Shown here: positions 45,701 to 56,331 of the stretch, piece by piece
Numbering within the stretch: the first letter of the stretch is position 1
Layout: each line of letters opens with the position of its first letter
Notes under the pieces: model-generated
Told to the model about the DNA's origin: nothing
Databases searched by the model: none
The model's input: only the letters and a program-made list of their open reading frames with translations
Position numbers and translations under genes: made by a program
Origin: Bugulina stolonifera
Lineage: Eukaryota; Bryozoa; Gymnolaemata; Cheilostomatida; Bugulidae
Reading direction: 5' to 3'
Length of the DNA stretch: 64,000 bases
NCBI GenBank assembly: GCA_935421135.1
Contig: OW285193.1
Span: 5,078,496 to 5,142,495, forward strand

Positions 45701-47198
45701 TTGCTTCAGGTATGTTGCCAATCAATAAGTCATGTGAAGGATCCTCCAGCACTGCTGCGCAGTAACGTCCGCAATAGAAGGGTGACTGAATATTCACATA
45801 TGCACATGGCGCCTTTTCTACACTGCTATTTGCAAAGCGAAGGTATAGATGCTCACCAGTATAGTCTTCTGGGTTGACAAATTCTTTCTTTATGACAACA
45901 GTACTGCATCCAGTATCACGGATAAGATTCACTTTTGACCCATTCACTTTACCCTTAAAGACGCTGATGTTGTTTTCATTAGAAGCTGTTACATAATCAC
46001 ATTGTGCGACGTTGACGTACTTTTGTCCATCAACTATCATCTCTCTAGGTGGTTTCTCCTTGTTGATTCCATCTCTTCTAGATTCCTCATTCGTGTGAAC
46101 CATCTGCTTGACAGCACCAACCTGTTTAATCGTCCTTCTGTCATTCCTCTTGCACTCAGAGGTGTTATGATTGTTCATGTTGCAGTTTGAGCAAAACTTC
46201 TTAGCTCTTTTGTAACAATCTCTCGCTACATGGCCCTTTTCTGAGCATAAATAACAACTACCTTCACTTCTTTGGAAGTTGTTGCTCGATGTAGTATCTG
46301 CTTTATCTGGTTTGTTAATTTTCTTGTGTCTTGCTAACTTGCGCCCTCTTGCATGCAGATATTTGGATGCTGCATGTGTTAGCTCTTCTTTGTTTGTGAA
46401 GGTCATCTGGTTCAGATGCACTTCCAGGTCGGAGGGACACGATGATATAAATTGTTCCGTGACGATGAGTTGTGCAATATCTTGACTCTGTGAAAGCTCT
46501 ACCCACTTTTTGCAGTAGTCTTCAAGTCTTGTATAGAATTGTTGAGGTGTCTCATCCTCGTGTGCTTCAGACTGTCGAAATTTCTTCCGGTAGCCTTCTT
46601 CTGTCAGGTTGTATCGCTCTAATAAAGCTTCCTTGACTTTAGCATAAATCTTCCTATCACTTGGCGCTAGTCGAGTATAGGCTTCTGTGGCTTTGCCTCG
46701 TAAGTATTGGCTTAAGTGGTAAGACCAATCACTCACCTCCCAGTTGTAGCACTCAGCAATCCACTCAAATCTTTCCAGATAACTATCCATGCTGTCGACT
46801 TTTTCATCGAAAAATGGAAGTTTTGGTTTGGGTCGATTATTTATTTCCAGCCTTGTACTTTCGTGCTTGGATTGTTCTAGGCTTGTGCTGGCTTCTATCT
46901 TCTTAACCTCTAGTTCGTGTGCCATGCGCTGTCTCTCAGCTTCCATTTCAGCTTCTCGGCGCTCTTTCTCAGCTTCTCGGCGCTCTTTCTCAGCTTCTCG
47001 CTCTCGTTCAGCATTCTCCTTATCAGCTTCCATTTTCAGACGTTCAGATTCTAGTTTAGCTTCACGTTCCAGTCTACGCTCTTCCCGTTCCATATCTTTT
47101 TCTATGATTGGTAGATTCTTGTCAATAAATTCTACCAACTTCTGATCTGTAAGTCCAAGATCCTTGCCCATTTGACTTACTTTTTCCAATAATGCCAT
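42768..47198 (-). CDS. Gag-Pol polyprotein with integrase upstream of reverse transcriptase
   Basis: 1476 aa in one frame. Gag is about residues 1-390, with a Glu/Arg/Lys coiled coil (30-115) and a CCHC zinc knuckle CYLCSEKGHVARDC (about 314). The aspartic protease has DTGCS (about 428). The integrase has an HHCC zinc domain ending CRSCDICQ (about 615-655) and a DDE core with VDLIGP, SDQGTQF and NGLVERFNG (about 680-780). Then come the reverse transcriptase, with NRICIDYRKLN and the active site YIDDVI (about 1208), and RNase H with RTDASDVAVGAVL (about 1356) and TDHQP. Ty3/gypsy elements normally place integrase last. Integrase before reverse transcriptase defines the Gmr1-like group, while the RT and RNase H motifs here are clearly gypsy-type. 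All catalytic motifs look intact. It should reverse-transcribe and insert the element. Confidence 0.97.
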   Translation of the reverse strand: MALLEKVSQMGKDLGLTDQKLVEFIDKNLPIIEKDMEREERRLEREAKLESERLKMEADKENAEREREAEKERREAEKERREAEMEAERQRMAHELEVKKIEASTSLEQSKHESTRLEINNRPKPKLPFFDEKVDSMDSYLERFEWIAECYNWEVSDWSYHLSQYLRGKATEAYTRLAPSDRKIYAKVKEALLERYNLTEEGYRKKFRQSEAHEDETPQQFYTRLEDYCKKWVELSQSQDIAQLIVTEQFISSCPSDLEVHLNQMTFTNKEELTHAASKYLHARGRKLARHKKINKPDKADTTSSNNFQRSEGSCYLCSEKGHVARDCYKRAKKFCSNCNMNNHNTSECKRNDRRTIKQVGAVKQMVHTNEESRRDGINKEKPPREMIVDGQKYVNVAQCDYVTASNENNISVFKGKVNGSKVNLIRDTGCSTVVIKKEFVNPEDYTGEHLYLRFANSSVEKAPCAYVNIQSPFYCGRYCAAVLEDPSHDLLIGNIPEARSADDPQLNWEQCSVTTRAQASKEKTGEKPLYVNDIENTVVDREDFERMQKEDGSLRRFYDATEIKDGKNQSTRFYVKKGLLYREYTNKKVNHGQPNRQLLVPTKLRKEVMQKGHDSIMSGHLGVKKTSDRILSNFFWPGLNSDVVRFCRSCDICQKTVKKGSVMKVPVQETPLIDTPFKRCAVDLIGPINPPSEKGHRYILTLVDYATRYPEAIPLKNIDSVSVAEALLDIYSRVGVPEEVISDQGTQFISDYMKEFTRLLGIRQLPTTPYHAMANGLVERFNGTLKSILKRMCTKEPRQWHRLINAALFAYREVPQESTGFSPFELLYGRTIRGPMYILRQLWTKEDADEDVKTSYQHVLELRERLDDLMEIAQSSLKDSQKRYKNYFDRKAKPRGFATGDKVLILLPTNSNKLLMHWQGPFTVEEKMGLNDYRVNVRGKKRTYHANMLKKYYDREGEGQPSTVGAISTLNVANVGIITPDDNLDLDEYQDGLLELFEPKVQKETIDDVAVGKGLDKAQKQQLNAIVERYEKLFSDLPGNAKGMEHSIQLISKEPVKSKPYKLPFKVRETLKDDIKEMLSMGVIRPSTSPYASPTVIVKKPDGTNRICIDYRKLNKITVFDPEPMVTGDSLFQKLNGDKFFSKLDLSKGYWQIPVRPEDVAKTAFVTPDGHYEFLKMPFGMVNSGATLVRAMRKLIGDLGGVDNYIDDVIIHTATWDEHIQLLDKVFRILSEAGLTLRPSKCNIGEVDVEFIGHQLQDGQIRPIEDNVEKIKSAPRPTDKTQVRSFLGLTGYYREFIPHYSTVASPLTDLTKKGQPKIVNWGDSQEKAYSRLKSMLTSAPVLQLPDVNKPFVLRTDASDVAVGAVLLQEFSGKLFPVSYASRKLLDRERNYSAIEKECLAVVWAVKKYLQYLYGVEFTLQTDHQPLVYINQAKFENSRVMRWAMYLQNFRIRVESIKGKDNVGADYLSRIDSEFG

Positions 47199-47287
47199 CT
47201 TTTTCCTGCAGCTATTAGTATCCGGTGTATGCCGACGTTGTTAATCTCCCTGTCTGCGACTGATGACTTCCCGGAGCAGCCCCCAAT

Positions 47288-47818
47288 TGTCACAAGATAG
47301 TAGTACTTGTGAGAGTTCGGTGAAGTCACTGTAGTCAGAGATAATCAAGTGACACACAGCTTGGTCTATCTAGTGCAGAGAAGATGTAGTGTGTAGTGTA
47401 ATATGTCCTGTTTATTGCTAAAAGTTAACTGATAATTATAAAATTGGGCTTGCTTATATATGTGAGAAGAATGTTCTAGTGAGTTCTCCACCAAAATATT
47501 ACATCATTACAATAACAATTAGTCATAATCAGCTGAAAGAATATTCTACTACATTCCAGAGTATACAAGTACATTGTAGTAGTAAACAATATTGCGCAAT
47601 AATTATAGCAATAGTAGCCTATAGTTATACTAGTAATAAAGGTATGTCAGTGTAAACAATGTATGGCTCATTATTGCCCTTAGCATGACATCAATATAAA
47701 TGTATACTATGTACTTATATTATAACATGGATACAAACAAAATGTTCTTATTCATACATTATGCCAATATGGCTAGTACGTTAGAAGAGTCTATATGTAT
47801 TGCTCAGAATTTGTGACA
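47288..47818 (-). repeat. 5' LTR of the Gmr1-like element
   Basis: 531 bp, paired with 42196-42726. The primer-binding site follows at 47285 on the minus strand. Confidence 0.95.
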
Positions 47819-47991
47819 ATGTTCTATTGACTTGTACATCACATGGCTCTTCATGTGTTTATCATGGTTATAATGTTTGACTCTTTTTACCAAAAGGTTC
47901 GTCAATTACTATCTCATGTGATTTCACCTCCACCAAGATTAGATGTAAAAAAATGGAAGGTGCTAACTGACTGAGATTTGTGAGTCTACAA

Positions 47992-48214
47992 TAGGAGTAT
48001 TTGGAAACTGTACTGGTTCATATAGGATTGCTCTAACTATCCGAATACAATTTGATTTGAAGGGGCTTCCACTTGTTTGCAACAGATATTATTACCAGGC
48101 ACTCCTAACCTAAACCTAGCGTTATAGCTAGCGCTATATTATTGAATAAAATATATTGTCAATGCCGCAGATTGCTATTTATAAGCTTGCATGGTGCAAT
48201 ATCCGAATGTGCTT
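47992..48214. mobile_element. Short MITE, copy 1
   Basis: It starts AGGAGTATTTGGAAACTGTA and ends GCAATATCCGAATGTGCTT, with the internal block GTTATAGCTAGCGCTATATT. It is about 75% similar by eye to 49899-50150. The ends are weaker inverted repeats than in copy 2. Confidence 0.7.
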
Positions 48215-48267
48215 AATGTGTTACATGTACATGTAGTACATGTAGTACATGTAGTATATCTACATGT

Positions 48268-48427
48268 ATATATTGTATTTTTAGCAAGGAATTTGTCTGT
48301 GAGCAGTCAGAGACTTGTTTCAAATCTACAATGTATGAAAATACCAGTCCCTGACTGGGGTTTGAACCCGGGGCCTCTACCGCCTAGCACAGTGAACAGA
48401 ACATGCTACCACTACACCAGCTCAGCC
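48268..48427 (-). repeat. tRNA-derived SINE, copy 1
   Basis: Minus-strand A box TGGCTGAGCTGGTGTAGTGG and B box GGGTTCAAACCCC, followed by GACTGGTATTTTC and a tail. The same unit occurs at 58165-58328. Confidence 0.75.
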
Positions 48428-49898
48428 ATGGTCTACATAGTTGTAGACCATGCTAGTGTAGAGTATGCAGAGTTGGCTTCTCTCTGTGAGTGGGAGAGAG
48501 GACAACTACGTAAAATTCTATTTAGGCTAAAGGCTGCGAATAGTAGAAGACATGATAGAATTACCTAATTCTATGGTAAAAGACTCGAGCGTGATATGAG
48601 ATCATGAAGACATCACTAACTAACGTCAGAAAGCTTATAATAATAAGGAGCTAGATGGAAATAAGCTTGGGGTTTGGGGTAAACAAGAGTGTGATTGTAG
48701 TAGGAGTAGGAGTACTTAGCAAAGAGAGTAAAATGAAAGAGGGAGGGATCACTCCCGCCAAAATCTGTCTCTCCCCCCTTCCTCTCCAAACACGGTACGG
48801 ATTAAGTAAGGAGTTGTGCTGCTTTGGGTACTAATCCGCTATGATGACTGACGTTCCGTGGACCATTAAGAGGCACTGACTTACAATGGGTTCGTATAAA
48901 TCGCCTACTTACATTAACGAGATATTAATACAAGATTACAACCACTATCATAATATCATCAAGAAAAAGGATTTTTATTCTGTCAGTAAAGAATAGTGGA
49001 TTTATACATGTACATGTACTGTGTAGGCCTACAGTACTCGCTAATCTATTCAGTACTTGATAGTAAACAGTAATTACTTGCAGAATTAATTGGGTTAGAT
49101 TTTGAATACCTCAAACTGTTCGATAATATTCAGTAACTCCATGGATTTATACAATGTATACACTTATTGTGGTGAAACGGACATTTCTTAACTCAGATTG
49201 TGTAAATACATGTATGTATAAATTCCATTCGTTTTGTTTTGTATTGTACCCGATCTGGGGGGGGGCGATTATAGGTAGGTCGATCCTTGGATGCTTGATA
49301 TTATGTCATAGTCAGCAGATATTTTATAAAAACAGCGAAAATTTTTTATGTTAGTGCAGTTGTTCTTCGGAGTTCAATATAGTCACATCTATTCTATCTA
49401 AATAAAAACTAGAGTGGCCTTTCTAGACCAACATACTCTCAGCATAAGTCCCTAAGTCTAGAGTTAACAAGGGTAGAAAGCCTCCCTGCAGCCAATTTTG
49501 TCTTAACAGAGTTTGATTAGCCAACACTCATGGGAATTGCACCCATCAGCTGTAGGACAAGGCGATCCATACTTCTATCATACAATTAGTAATCACCAAG
49601 AATAACATTATTACTATTATCACCTACCACGATTGGCTTGACATAAACATGAGCAGAAAGATGCATATATCCATTTTTCAAGTGTAATCCGTCTACATCT
49701 ATAACTAAGTTTACCTGTTAGCTGGCAGAGCACTAGTGCTAGATGATTATTACATTTCCCTTACTACCTACCACTATTAACATTTGGAAGGACGTGAGCT
49801 GATCATCCATCTGATCCATACTACTGCCTTCAACACATGTTCTTGTTGTCTTCACCACACCAGCACATTACTTTCTTCTATTATAGATTGTTGACTAT
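48428..49898. other. Intergenic DNA, nothing recognised
   Basis: AT-rich apart from short G and C runs (48770, 49258). No exon, RNA gene or bounded element could be supported. Confidence 0.4.
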
Positions 49899-50150
49899 AG
49901 GCGTATTTGGAAACTGTACTGGTTCATATAGCACTGGTCTAACTATCCGAAATGCAACTTGAGCGTTCAGGCGTGACTAGTGCTTGCTCTGAAGGGAAAT
50001 CCCCTCGCTAAGTGAATATACTTTATATTATTATTGCCAGGCACGGCTTGCCTTGCGTTATAGCTAGCGCTATATTATTGAATAAAATATATTGTTATTG
50101 CCGCAGATTGCTATTTATCAGCTTGCACGGTGCAATATCCGAATACGCCT
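49899..50150. mobile_element. Short MITE, copy 2
   Basis: Terminal inverted repeats AGGCGTATTTGGA and TCCGAATACGCCT surround about 225 bp without coding capacity. They are flanked by TAT/TAT or TA/TA. The internal palindrome TTATAGCTAGCGCTATATTA is shared with copy 1 at 47992-48214. Confidence 0.75.
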
Positions 50151-50360
50151 TATCTCTAAGATCAATTTCAACTAGTCATAGTCTTGCCCTTAGCATTCAA
50201 AAATAATATAATATAACATTCGTGACGCCAGACACAATTCTTTAACGTTGCTGCCCAATAGCGGAGCTAGTCAAGGGGCCACCACGGCTCCCAGAGCTGG
50301 ATATTATTATAGTTCGATATGGCACAGAGGGAAAACCTTCGGGGCGAAAACCTCTAGGTC

Positions 50361-50443
50361 ATTGGCGGGACTCGAACCCACGTCCTTGCTGTCATGGCTG
50401 CAAGACCAGGGTGGCTAGCGCTAGACCACTCTGCCACCAACAC
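50361..50443 (-). tRNA. tRNA-like sequence (pseudogene or SINE head)
   Basis: On the minus strand TTGGTGG and CCGCCAA can form a 7-bp acceptor stem with one wobble pair. The A box TGGCAGAGTGG and B box GGTTCGAGTCC are well placed, and GTGGG/CCCGC forms a T stem. The anticodon arm is not clear, and the length suggests a type II (Leu/Ser-like) origin. I consider it tRNA-derived rather than a proven functional gene. Confidence 0.4.
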
Positions 50444-50530
50444 CTCCATGTTTAGGCTAAGGTAATACTATAGTCAGCTTTTGCCTGGTTGGTACTGTAC
50501 TTGAGCTAGTACTATTCTCCCTAGTCACAT

Positions 50531-51454
50531 TGTGGTGTTTCGGCATGCTAGTCATGTCCAGCCTCTTATATAACTCTACATGCCCACATTTAACAGTGCA
50601 TTGTACTTACATGTCTATAATCAACTAACTGTGTGGCTCATACGTTATTATTATCAACCAATAATGTTCATTGTACTCGTTTACTATCGTTCTATGCATA
50701 ACAAGTCACATTATTATATTATATAATTCATTCTAAGTCTTTTTGCCTATTATAATTAATGGCCGAGGTCTTGGAACATGATGATTTTATTATATAATCT
50801 TTCTCACATAACTGTAAGCATCTTTTGTGCATGGCCGACCCTTTTAAGGTCGGACGTCGGGCACTTTTCAGCCATATTGTTACGCAATTTCCGGGGCCGA
50901 TACCTGATCGTCCCACCCGATACCATATCGGGCTTTTTACCAAAAGCTTGATTAGTATAAAAGTCAGCACAATTTTCTATGCTAGTCAGTTGCTGATTGC
51001 GCTCTAATAAAGCAACAACTCCTAACTCAACCTACAGAGTCTTACTCTTGCAGGCAGGCAGCTCCAACCTTGGCCCTCTAGACCTTTAGCGCCCGAACTC
51101 GTTCTCATACTTGTATAAGACTCTTACTATACTCTTGATGAGTTTAAATATCGGACCTTAGTCGATCCTTGATTTTTCAATGAGCCTAAGCATCGGGCCT
51201 ACGTCCCCAGTTCAACACTGACACTTTATACACTCTTAGGAGTATAAACCATCGGACCTACGCTGACCCTTGACTCTTTAATGAGCCTAAGCATCGGCCT
51301 AGGTTCTCTACAACACCAATAAGAGCTTACATAACTGTTCCCTCTTTATGTAATGGTGGAAGTACAACTTGGCAGCCCACTACCACTACCAAGCCCTTCC
51401 CACACTCGTGCTAATATCGGCATAGGTGTGAGCAACCCATAGCAAAACATTACA
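50531..51454 (+). mobile_element. Solo LTR, related to the 59.8-61.6 kb copies
   Basis: It starts TGTGGTG, ends CATTACA and carries TATAAAAG (about 50956) and an AATAAAG signal (about 51007). The right flank is ATAT, while the left is ACAT, an imperfect duplication. Most of its sequence matches 60529-61524 (+) and the inverse of 59778-60500. Confidence 0.65.
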
Positions 51455-51737
51455 ATATCAAGGATCTTGTTATGGATAACAAGAGACTGTTTTATGGTAT
51501 AAGTATCATCACAGCCTGGTTTTCAGGTTGCCCAAGCCTCTATTGTCTATACAATGCATAGAACTGGATTTGAGCATTCTGTTATAATTCTTGCATGTTA
51601 CTAAAAAACATTGTACCTCAAGGCACTATGTTTCTGTTGGTGGAAACCATCCCAAGGTGACAAGTGTAGAAAAGGTCAAGGTTGTCCAGCACATGTTTAA
51701 TTATTTATAAAATATTTATTTCAACCATATTAGATAT

Positions 51738-52243
51738 TTAAACCACTATTGTCGCACCATTCAATATTTGCAAACAATATTGTTCATCTTATTCCATCGA
51801 GATTGATGTGCCGTTTGTCTTTGTAAACCTAATGGCAGCCAAGATAAACACATTTGAATATTGGCTATTATGACCTCCAGTCAGCATTGAGTACATAGGT
51901 AGGCTACAGCATGAAATAGCCAAGTGATCTTATTGAGTCAACACTAACACTGTCATTCTATAAATAGCTCTTGTGTACAGCGATAAACAAGAAAGTTACA
52001 GGCAATGTCCACAGTGAGTTTCAGGCCCTATGGCGATCTCTGTGGCACAGCTTATGTTGACCGCTTGAGTGCTTCCAAAATTCCCAACAGAACATACATA
52101 CGTAGGCTACAAATTGAAGGAGAGGGTTTTCTTGGCAGCAGCTAGGTTTCCAAACACAAGCAACACATCAATCTTACTGAAATAGGATGAACAATATTAT
52201 TATTATTTTGCAAATATTGAATAGTGCGACAGCAGTGGTTTAA
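51738..52243. mobile_element. TTAA-ended non-autonomous DNA transposon, copy 1
   Basis: Terminal inverted repeats start TTAAACCACTATTGTCGCAC; the right end is GTGCGACAGCAGTGGTTTAA. The insert is about 500 bp with no coding capacity. TTAA at both tips is compatible with piggyBac- or Kolobok-type target duplication, but no transposase is present to decide. Confidence 0.65.
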
Positions 52244-53409
52244 GATTATATAATCAGACTTTTAAATTGCCAATCGAGACAGATAACAGTAGAATAATAT
52301 AATAAACTAAAATAAACTAAGTACTTTTAACAGCCCGAGTCAAATATGTACTGTCCCAAAACTCATGTTTTATCAAGTCACAGAAAGTAACTAGGCCTTA
52401 CAAGTCTGAAGTCAAATTATTATAATTATTCACGCTTCCTTTAGAGATTTTGGGCTATTACTTAGTTCTGGTGAAATATTGTAACTAAATAATCATGATG
52501 GAAGGTAAAATAAATATAAAAATGCTTATGCTATTTTTTATGTTACTCACTCAGTCACTGATCATCTGGTGGGTGTTTTGTATAAAATTTGTTACAATTC
52601 TTTTTAATGATTTTTATTAAATTTAAATTATGAGTAATTTTATCAAAATAGAAACTTTGAGTCATTTAATATTTTTAAAATTGCTATGTGCAAGTTACGA
52701 GTCTTTAGTGAATAAATCATAATACAAGTTACGAGATTTTTATAGCTAAAATAATTATTAAAAATAGCTAAATGGCTAAATTAGTAAATAGCTAAAATAG
52801 ATTCTTGATTTGGAATCCGCATGTTAACCTTGACCTTAACCAACAGTTTCATTTCCGTTTTTAACTCCTCCCAGGACCCAGAGCCGTTTATTGGGACCAC
52901 TTTGATTGGGACCAGAGCCATCTGATTGGGACCAGTAGAGTTTGATATTCCTACCTCTATGGGTGTTCCCATAGAGTTATCTCCTCTATGGGTATTCTTA
53001 AATAGGCGGTACCCCTATGGGCGGTACTTCGGGCTCTTGCTACATGATTGGTCCAAAAGAGGGCGGAAGTTCGACCGCTATCTTGGATTGGGAAGGGCTG
53101 GGTGTCGTCTGCTGTATTGTGTACACTTTTGAGTGTAAATCTGTGAATATTATTTTCGTTCAACTCAATCCTAAGCAGTCCTGCATTTGTATAAAGACTC
53201 ACAATTGAAATTTCCTAATCAGAGTCTACCTCTAGTGTCTAAAGACATCGCTGGAAGATGTTGATTGATAAGTATGTTGATTGATAATATTACATAAAAT
53301 AAAAATTAATATTCATATTCACTGCATATGATATGCCATATACTAAGTCTAATACTGATATAGATATATAAGTAATGATCTAATAATGTAATAATAATGA
53401 TATAATAAT
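52244..53409. other. AT-rich spacer, nothing recognised
   Basis: No gene was seen. A GC-richer patch at 52860-53110 has GGTACC-type repeats (GGGCGGTA twice) but no recognised function. Confidence 0.4.
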
Positions 53410-54498
53410 CAGAGTTGGGTCCAAGTCGACTTGCAAGTCAACAAGTCAAGTCATTTCTAAAATTTTGGAGGCAAGTCAAGTCGAAGTCAAGTCAGTGCTG
53501 TCTCAAGTCAAGTCAAGTCAAGTAACTTCGAAAATTTTGAAGGCAAGTCAAGTCGAAGTCAAGTCAGTGATGCCTCAAGTCAAGTCAAGTCAAGTCAGCT
53601 GTCATGCAAGTCACAAGTCAAGTCAAGTCAAAGTCAAGTCAAGTCGAAATGCAAGTCAAGTGGAAGACAACTTCAAAAAATTTTACATTTTCCAAAGCAT
53701 CATATTTTACGTTTAGTAGGCATTCCAATCCATGAAAAACCTATGCCAAGGTGTAGCAGGGCATGTACAATGTACATGTATGTTATGCAATCATGGTAAA
53801 AAACTAGTCTATATAAGTAGTATTATTGGCACTACGGTTGAGACTGGTCATATAGTATTGTATACTGTATATTGTAATGGTGATGCAGTGTTACATAGAA
53901 TGTAAACAGCACATGGTACAGCACATAGTGTCCACTGGCCAGTCCTGCAATTTAACTCTAGTAATTATTGCACTGTGCATTGTATTCACTACTGACACCA
54001 CACCTAGGCTACACTTACACTACTTGCACTGCGTGTACTTGTGACTATGCATTGTCGTTGTGTAGTCTCACGTACACACAGCCTAGATATTGCCTGAATT
54101 GTGTATCCTCATAGCTAACCTTGATATACTCTGAGTGCTGCTAGTAGCACTGACCTAGTACAAATGATAAATAGGTAGACAGTTGAGACCTTTTTTCCAT
54201 GTTGGCTAAACACTGTACAAAATTTTTATTTACCAGATTGACTTGGCAGAACCCAAGTCAAAATCACAAGTCATTCATGTGTCCAAGTCAAGTCAAGTCA
54301 AGTCACATTGATGTGCAAGTCAAAGTCAAGTCGAAATCATAAGTCATTCATGTGTCCAAGTCAAGTCAAGTCAAGTCACATTGATGAGCAAGTCAAAGTC
54401 AAGTCAAGTCAGCAGGTTGGCAAGTCCAAGTCAAGTCGACTTGTGACTTGACTTGACTTGGCAAGTCAAGTCAAATCTATGACTTGGACCCAGCTCTG
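53410..54498. mobile_element. hAT-like MITE loaded with AAGTC arrays
   Basis: Ends CAGAGTTGGGTCCAAGTC and GACTTGGACCCAGCTCTG are inverted repeats with one mismatch near the tip. They are flanked by the 8-bp duplication ATAATAAT (53402-53409 and 54499-54506), which is hAT-like but lies in low-complexity sequence. AAGTC pentamers fill 53430-53670 and 54240-54475. The centre is unique, non-coding DNA. Confidence 0.75.
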
Positions 54499-54728
54499 AT
54501 AATAATCAATAATGTATTTGTAGGGCAGATTTTTATATCGAGTAAAAATAAAATGTTTATATAATATAATCCTTGATATAATTAATATCAAATATCAATA
54601 TGAATATAGAATAAATATACAAAAGAAGAAAAAATAAAATATAATATGTTAATTTAATAATAATAACAATTTATAATGTAAATATTTTATTTTAAAATGA
54701 AAATTTTAATTTATATTTATTAATAAGT

Positions 54729-56331
54729 ACCCCTCTCCTGCAATTTGTAGCCTACGTATGTATGTTGGGAATTTTGGAAGCACTCAAGCGGTTAATATAA
54801 ATATAAATTGTACTACAGAGATAGCCATGGGGCCTGAAACTTATTACGGGCATTGCCTGTAACTTTCTTGTTTATCTCTTTACACAAGAGCTATTTATAG
54901 AATGACAGTGTTAGTGTTGACTCAACAAGATTACTTGGCTATTTTATAGTGCTGGGCGGTTTAGATTTGCATGTCCATTCAGCTTTTTTGCCGAGTTTTG
55001 CTAAAAAACTAAATGAAACCGAAGTTGTCTTCTCACCCTCGGTTTAATTCAGTTTTTTGAATTCATGAAAAAGCACCGAACCGAATCAGAAATTAAATAC
55101 TCAATGTTGGGGTTGTCACACCCCGCTTTAAGCTATAATGGCGGCCATTTTTAATTTTCTCTAATAAATTGCAATTATTAAATGCCAATTATCTAGAATA
55201 ATATGCAAGTATGACAACTAAAATTGATTCACACTAAAGTGAACTGTCTCTGGGTGACAATGATGGCTGTAGCTAAGTCTTTATTCAAAGGATGACATCG
55301 AATTATAAAGATTGAAAGATGCCTAGCAGAGATTCACGTGTTTGTAGTTTTAGCCATCACCGGAACTGGCCGCCATTTTCATTTAGTTCAATAATTTGCA
55401 GTAATTAAATATTAATTATTTATAATAATATGCAAGTTTGACTACTAGAATCGAATGAAAACTACAGTAAACCCTTACTGGGTGACATTGTTATATAGTC
55501 ATTACAGCTATTCTACGTGTCCTCGGAAGAGACTATACGATATTACCGATTGGCTAGAAATAGGAAGTGGAGTTCCGGTTGAAAGCTAAGAAATCTTGGA
55601 TAAAGAATTGAACCTTATCTTCATGAACTTCGGTGAGTGAAGTCGCATCTAAGTAATCTATACATTGACACGAACCTAACTATTTAACAGACATTGATGA
55701 TTGCAGCTATGTCTGTGTTCCAAGGATGGCCTCGAATTATAAGGATTAAAACAAGCACTAAAATGGCAGCCATCTTCATTTCGTTTAATAGTTAACAATT
55801 ATTAAATATTTATTATTTATAATAGTATGCAATCGTAGCTGCTATAATTGAGTGAAACTACAATAAATAACCACTGGGTGATAATATTATTGCTGCAGCT
55901 AAGTCTAAATTCCAAGGATGGCATCGAATTATAAGGATTGAAAGAAGTATAACATGAATTCACGTGTTTTCAACGGCAGCCATTATCGAAAGTGGGTGCG
56001 CTAAAAGGCCAGGCACGATTCGACTTTTAAAACCGAATAGAACCGCACCGCCGCATTCGGTGTCGGTTCACATTTTAAATTTTGGCGGTTTTTGAACCGA
56101 AAGAAATTAAAAAACTGAATGACACCGAAACACCGTGCAGCACTACTATTTCATGCTGTAGCCTACCTATGCACTCAATGCTGATTGGAGGTCATAGTAG
56201 CCAATATTCAAATGTGTTTATCTTGGCTGCCACTAGATTTACAAAGACAAACGGCACATCAATTTTAATGAAATAAAAAAAGATAACAATATTATTTGCA
56301 AATATTGAATGGTGCGACAGTAGTGGTTTAA
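54729..56331. mobile_element. TTAA-ended transposon, copy 2, inverted and interrupted
   Basis: 54729-54946 and 56146-56331 together are an inverted copy of 51738-52130; the right tip GACAGTAGTGGTTTAA is preserved and the left end is truncated. A hAT-like element is inserted inside it at 54947-56145. Confidence 0.65.
54947..56145. mobile_element. hAT-like non-autonomous element nested in the TTAA element
   Basis: Ends TAGTGCTGGGCGGTTT and AAACACCGTGCAGCACTA are inverted repeats. They are flanked by the 8-bp CTATTTTA (54939-54946) and CTATTTCA (56146-56153). The interior has about four degenerate repeats of roughly 250 bp that contain GGCCGCCATTTT, TAATAATATGCAAG and CGAATTATAAGGATTGAAAG. There is no transposase frame. 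Confidence 0.7.

Larger units (their letters stand above)
42196..47818 (-). mobile_element. Intact Gmr1-like LTR retrotransposon
   Basis: Two near-identical 531-bp LTRs (42196-42726 and 47288-47818; ends TGTCACAA...TTGTGACA) are flanked by the 5-bp duplication ATGTT (42191-42195 and 47819-47823). On the minus strand, a primer-binding site starting TGGGGGCTGCTCC lies two bases after the 5' LTR (about 47285-47268), and a polypurine tract AAATGGGGGG lies next to the 3' LTR (42727-42737). One uninterrupted gag-pol frame lies between. The near-identity of the LTRs indicates a recent insertion. The paralogous segment near 62510 lacks the element and shows a single ATGTT. Confidence 0.96.

Noticed and set aside
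50361..50443. Functional tRNA-Leu or tRNA-Ser gene
   Set aside because: Promoter boxes and acceptor and T stems are present, but the anticodon arm cannot be folded convincingly; kept only as a tRNA-like sequence.
53465..53716. Frame with QVEVKS/QVKSSQ repeats
   Set aside because: A translation of AAGTC pentamer repeats inside a hAT-like MITE.
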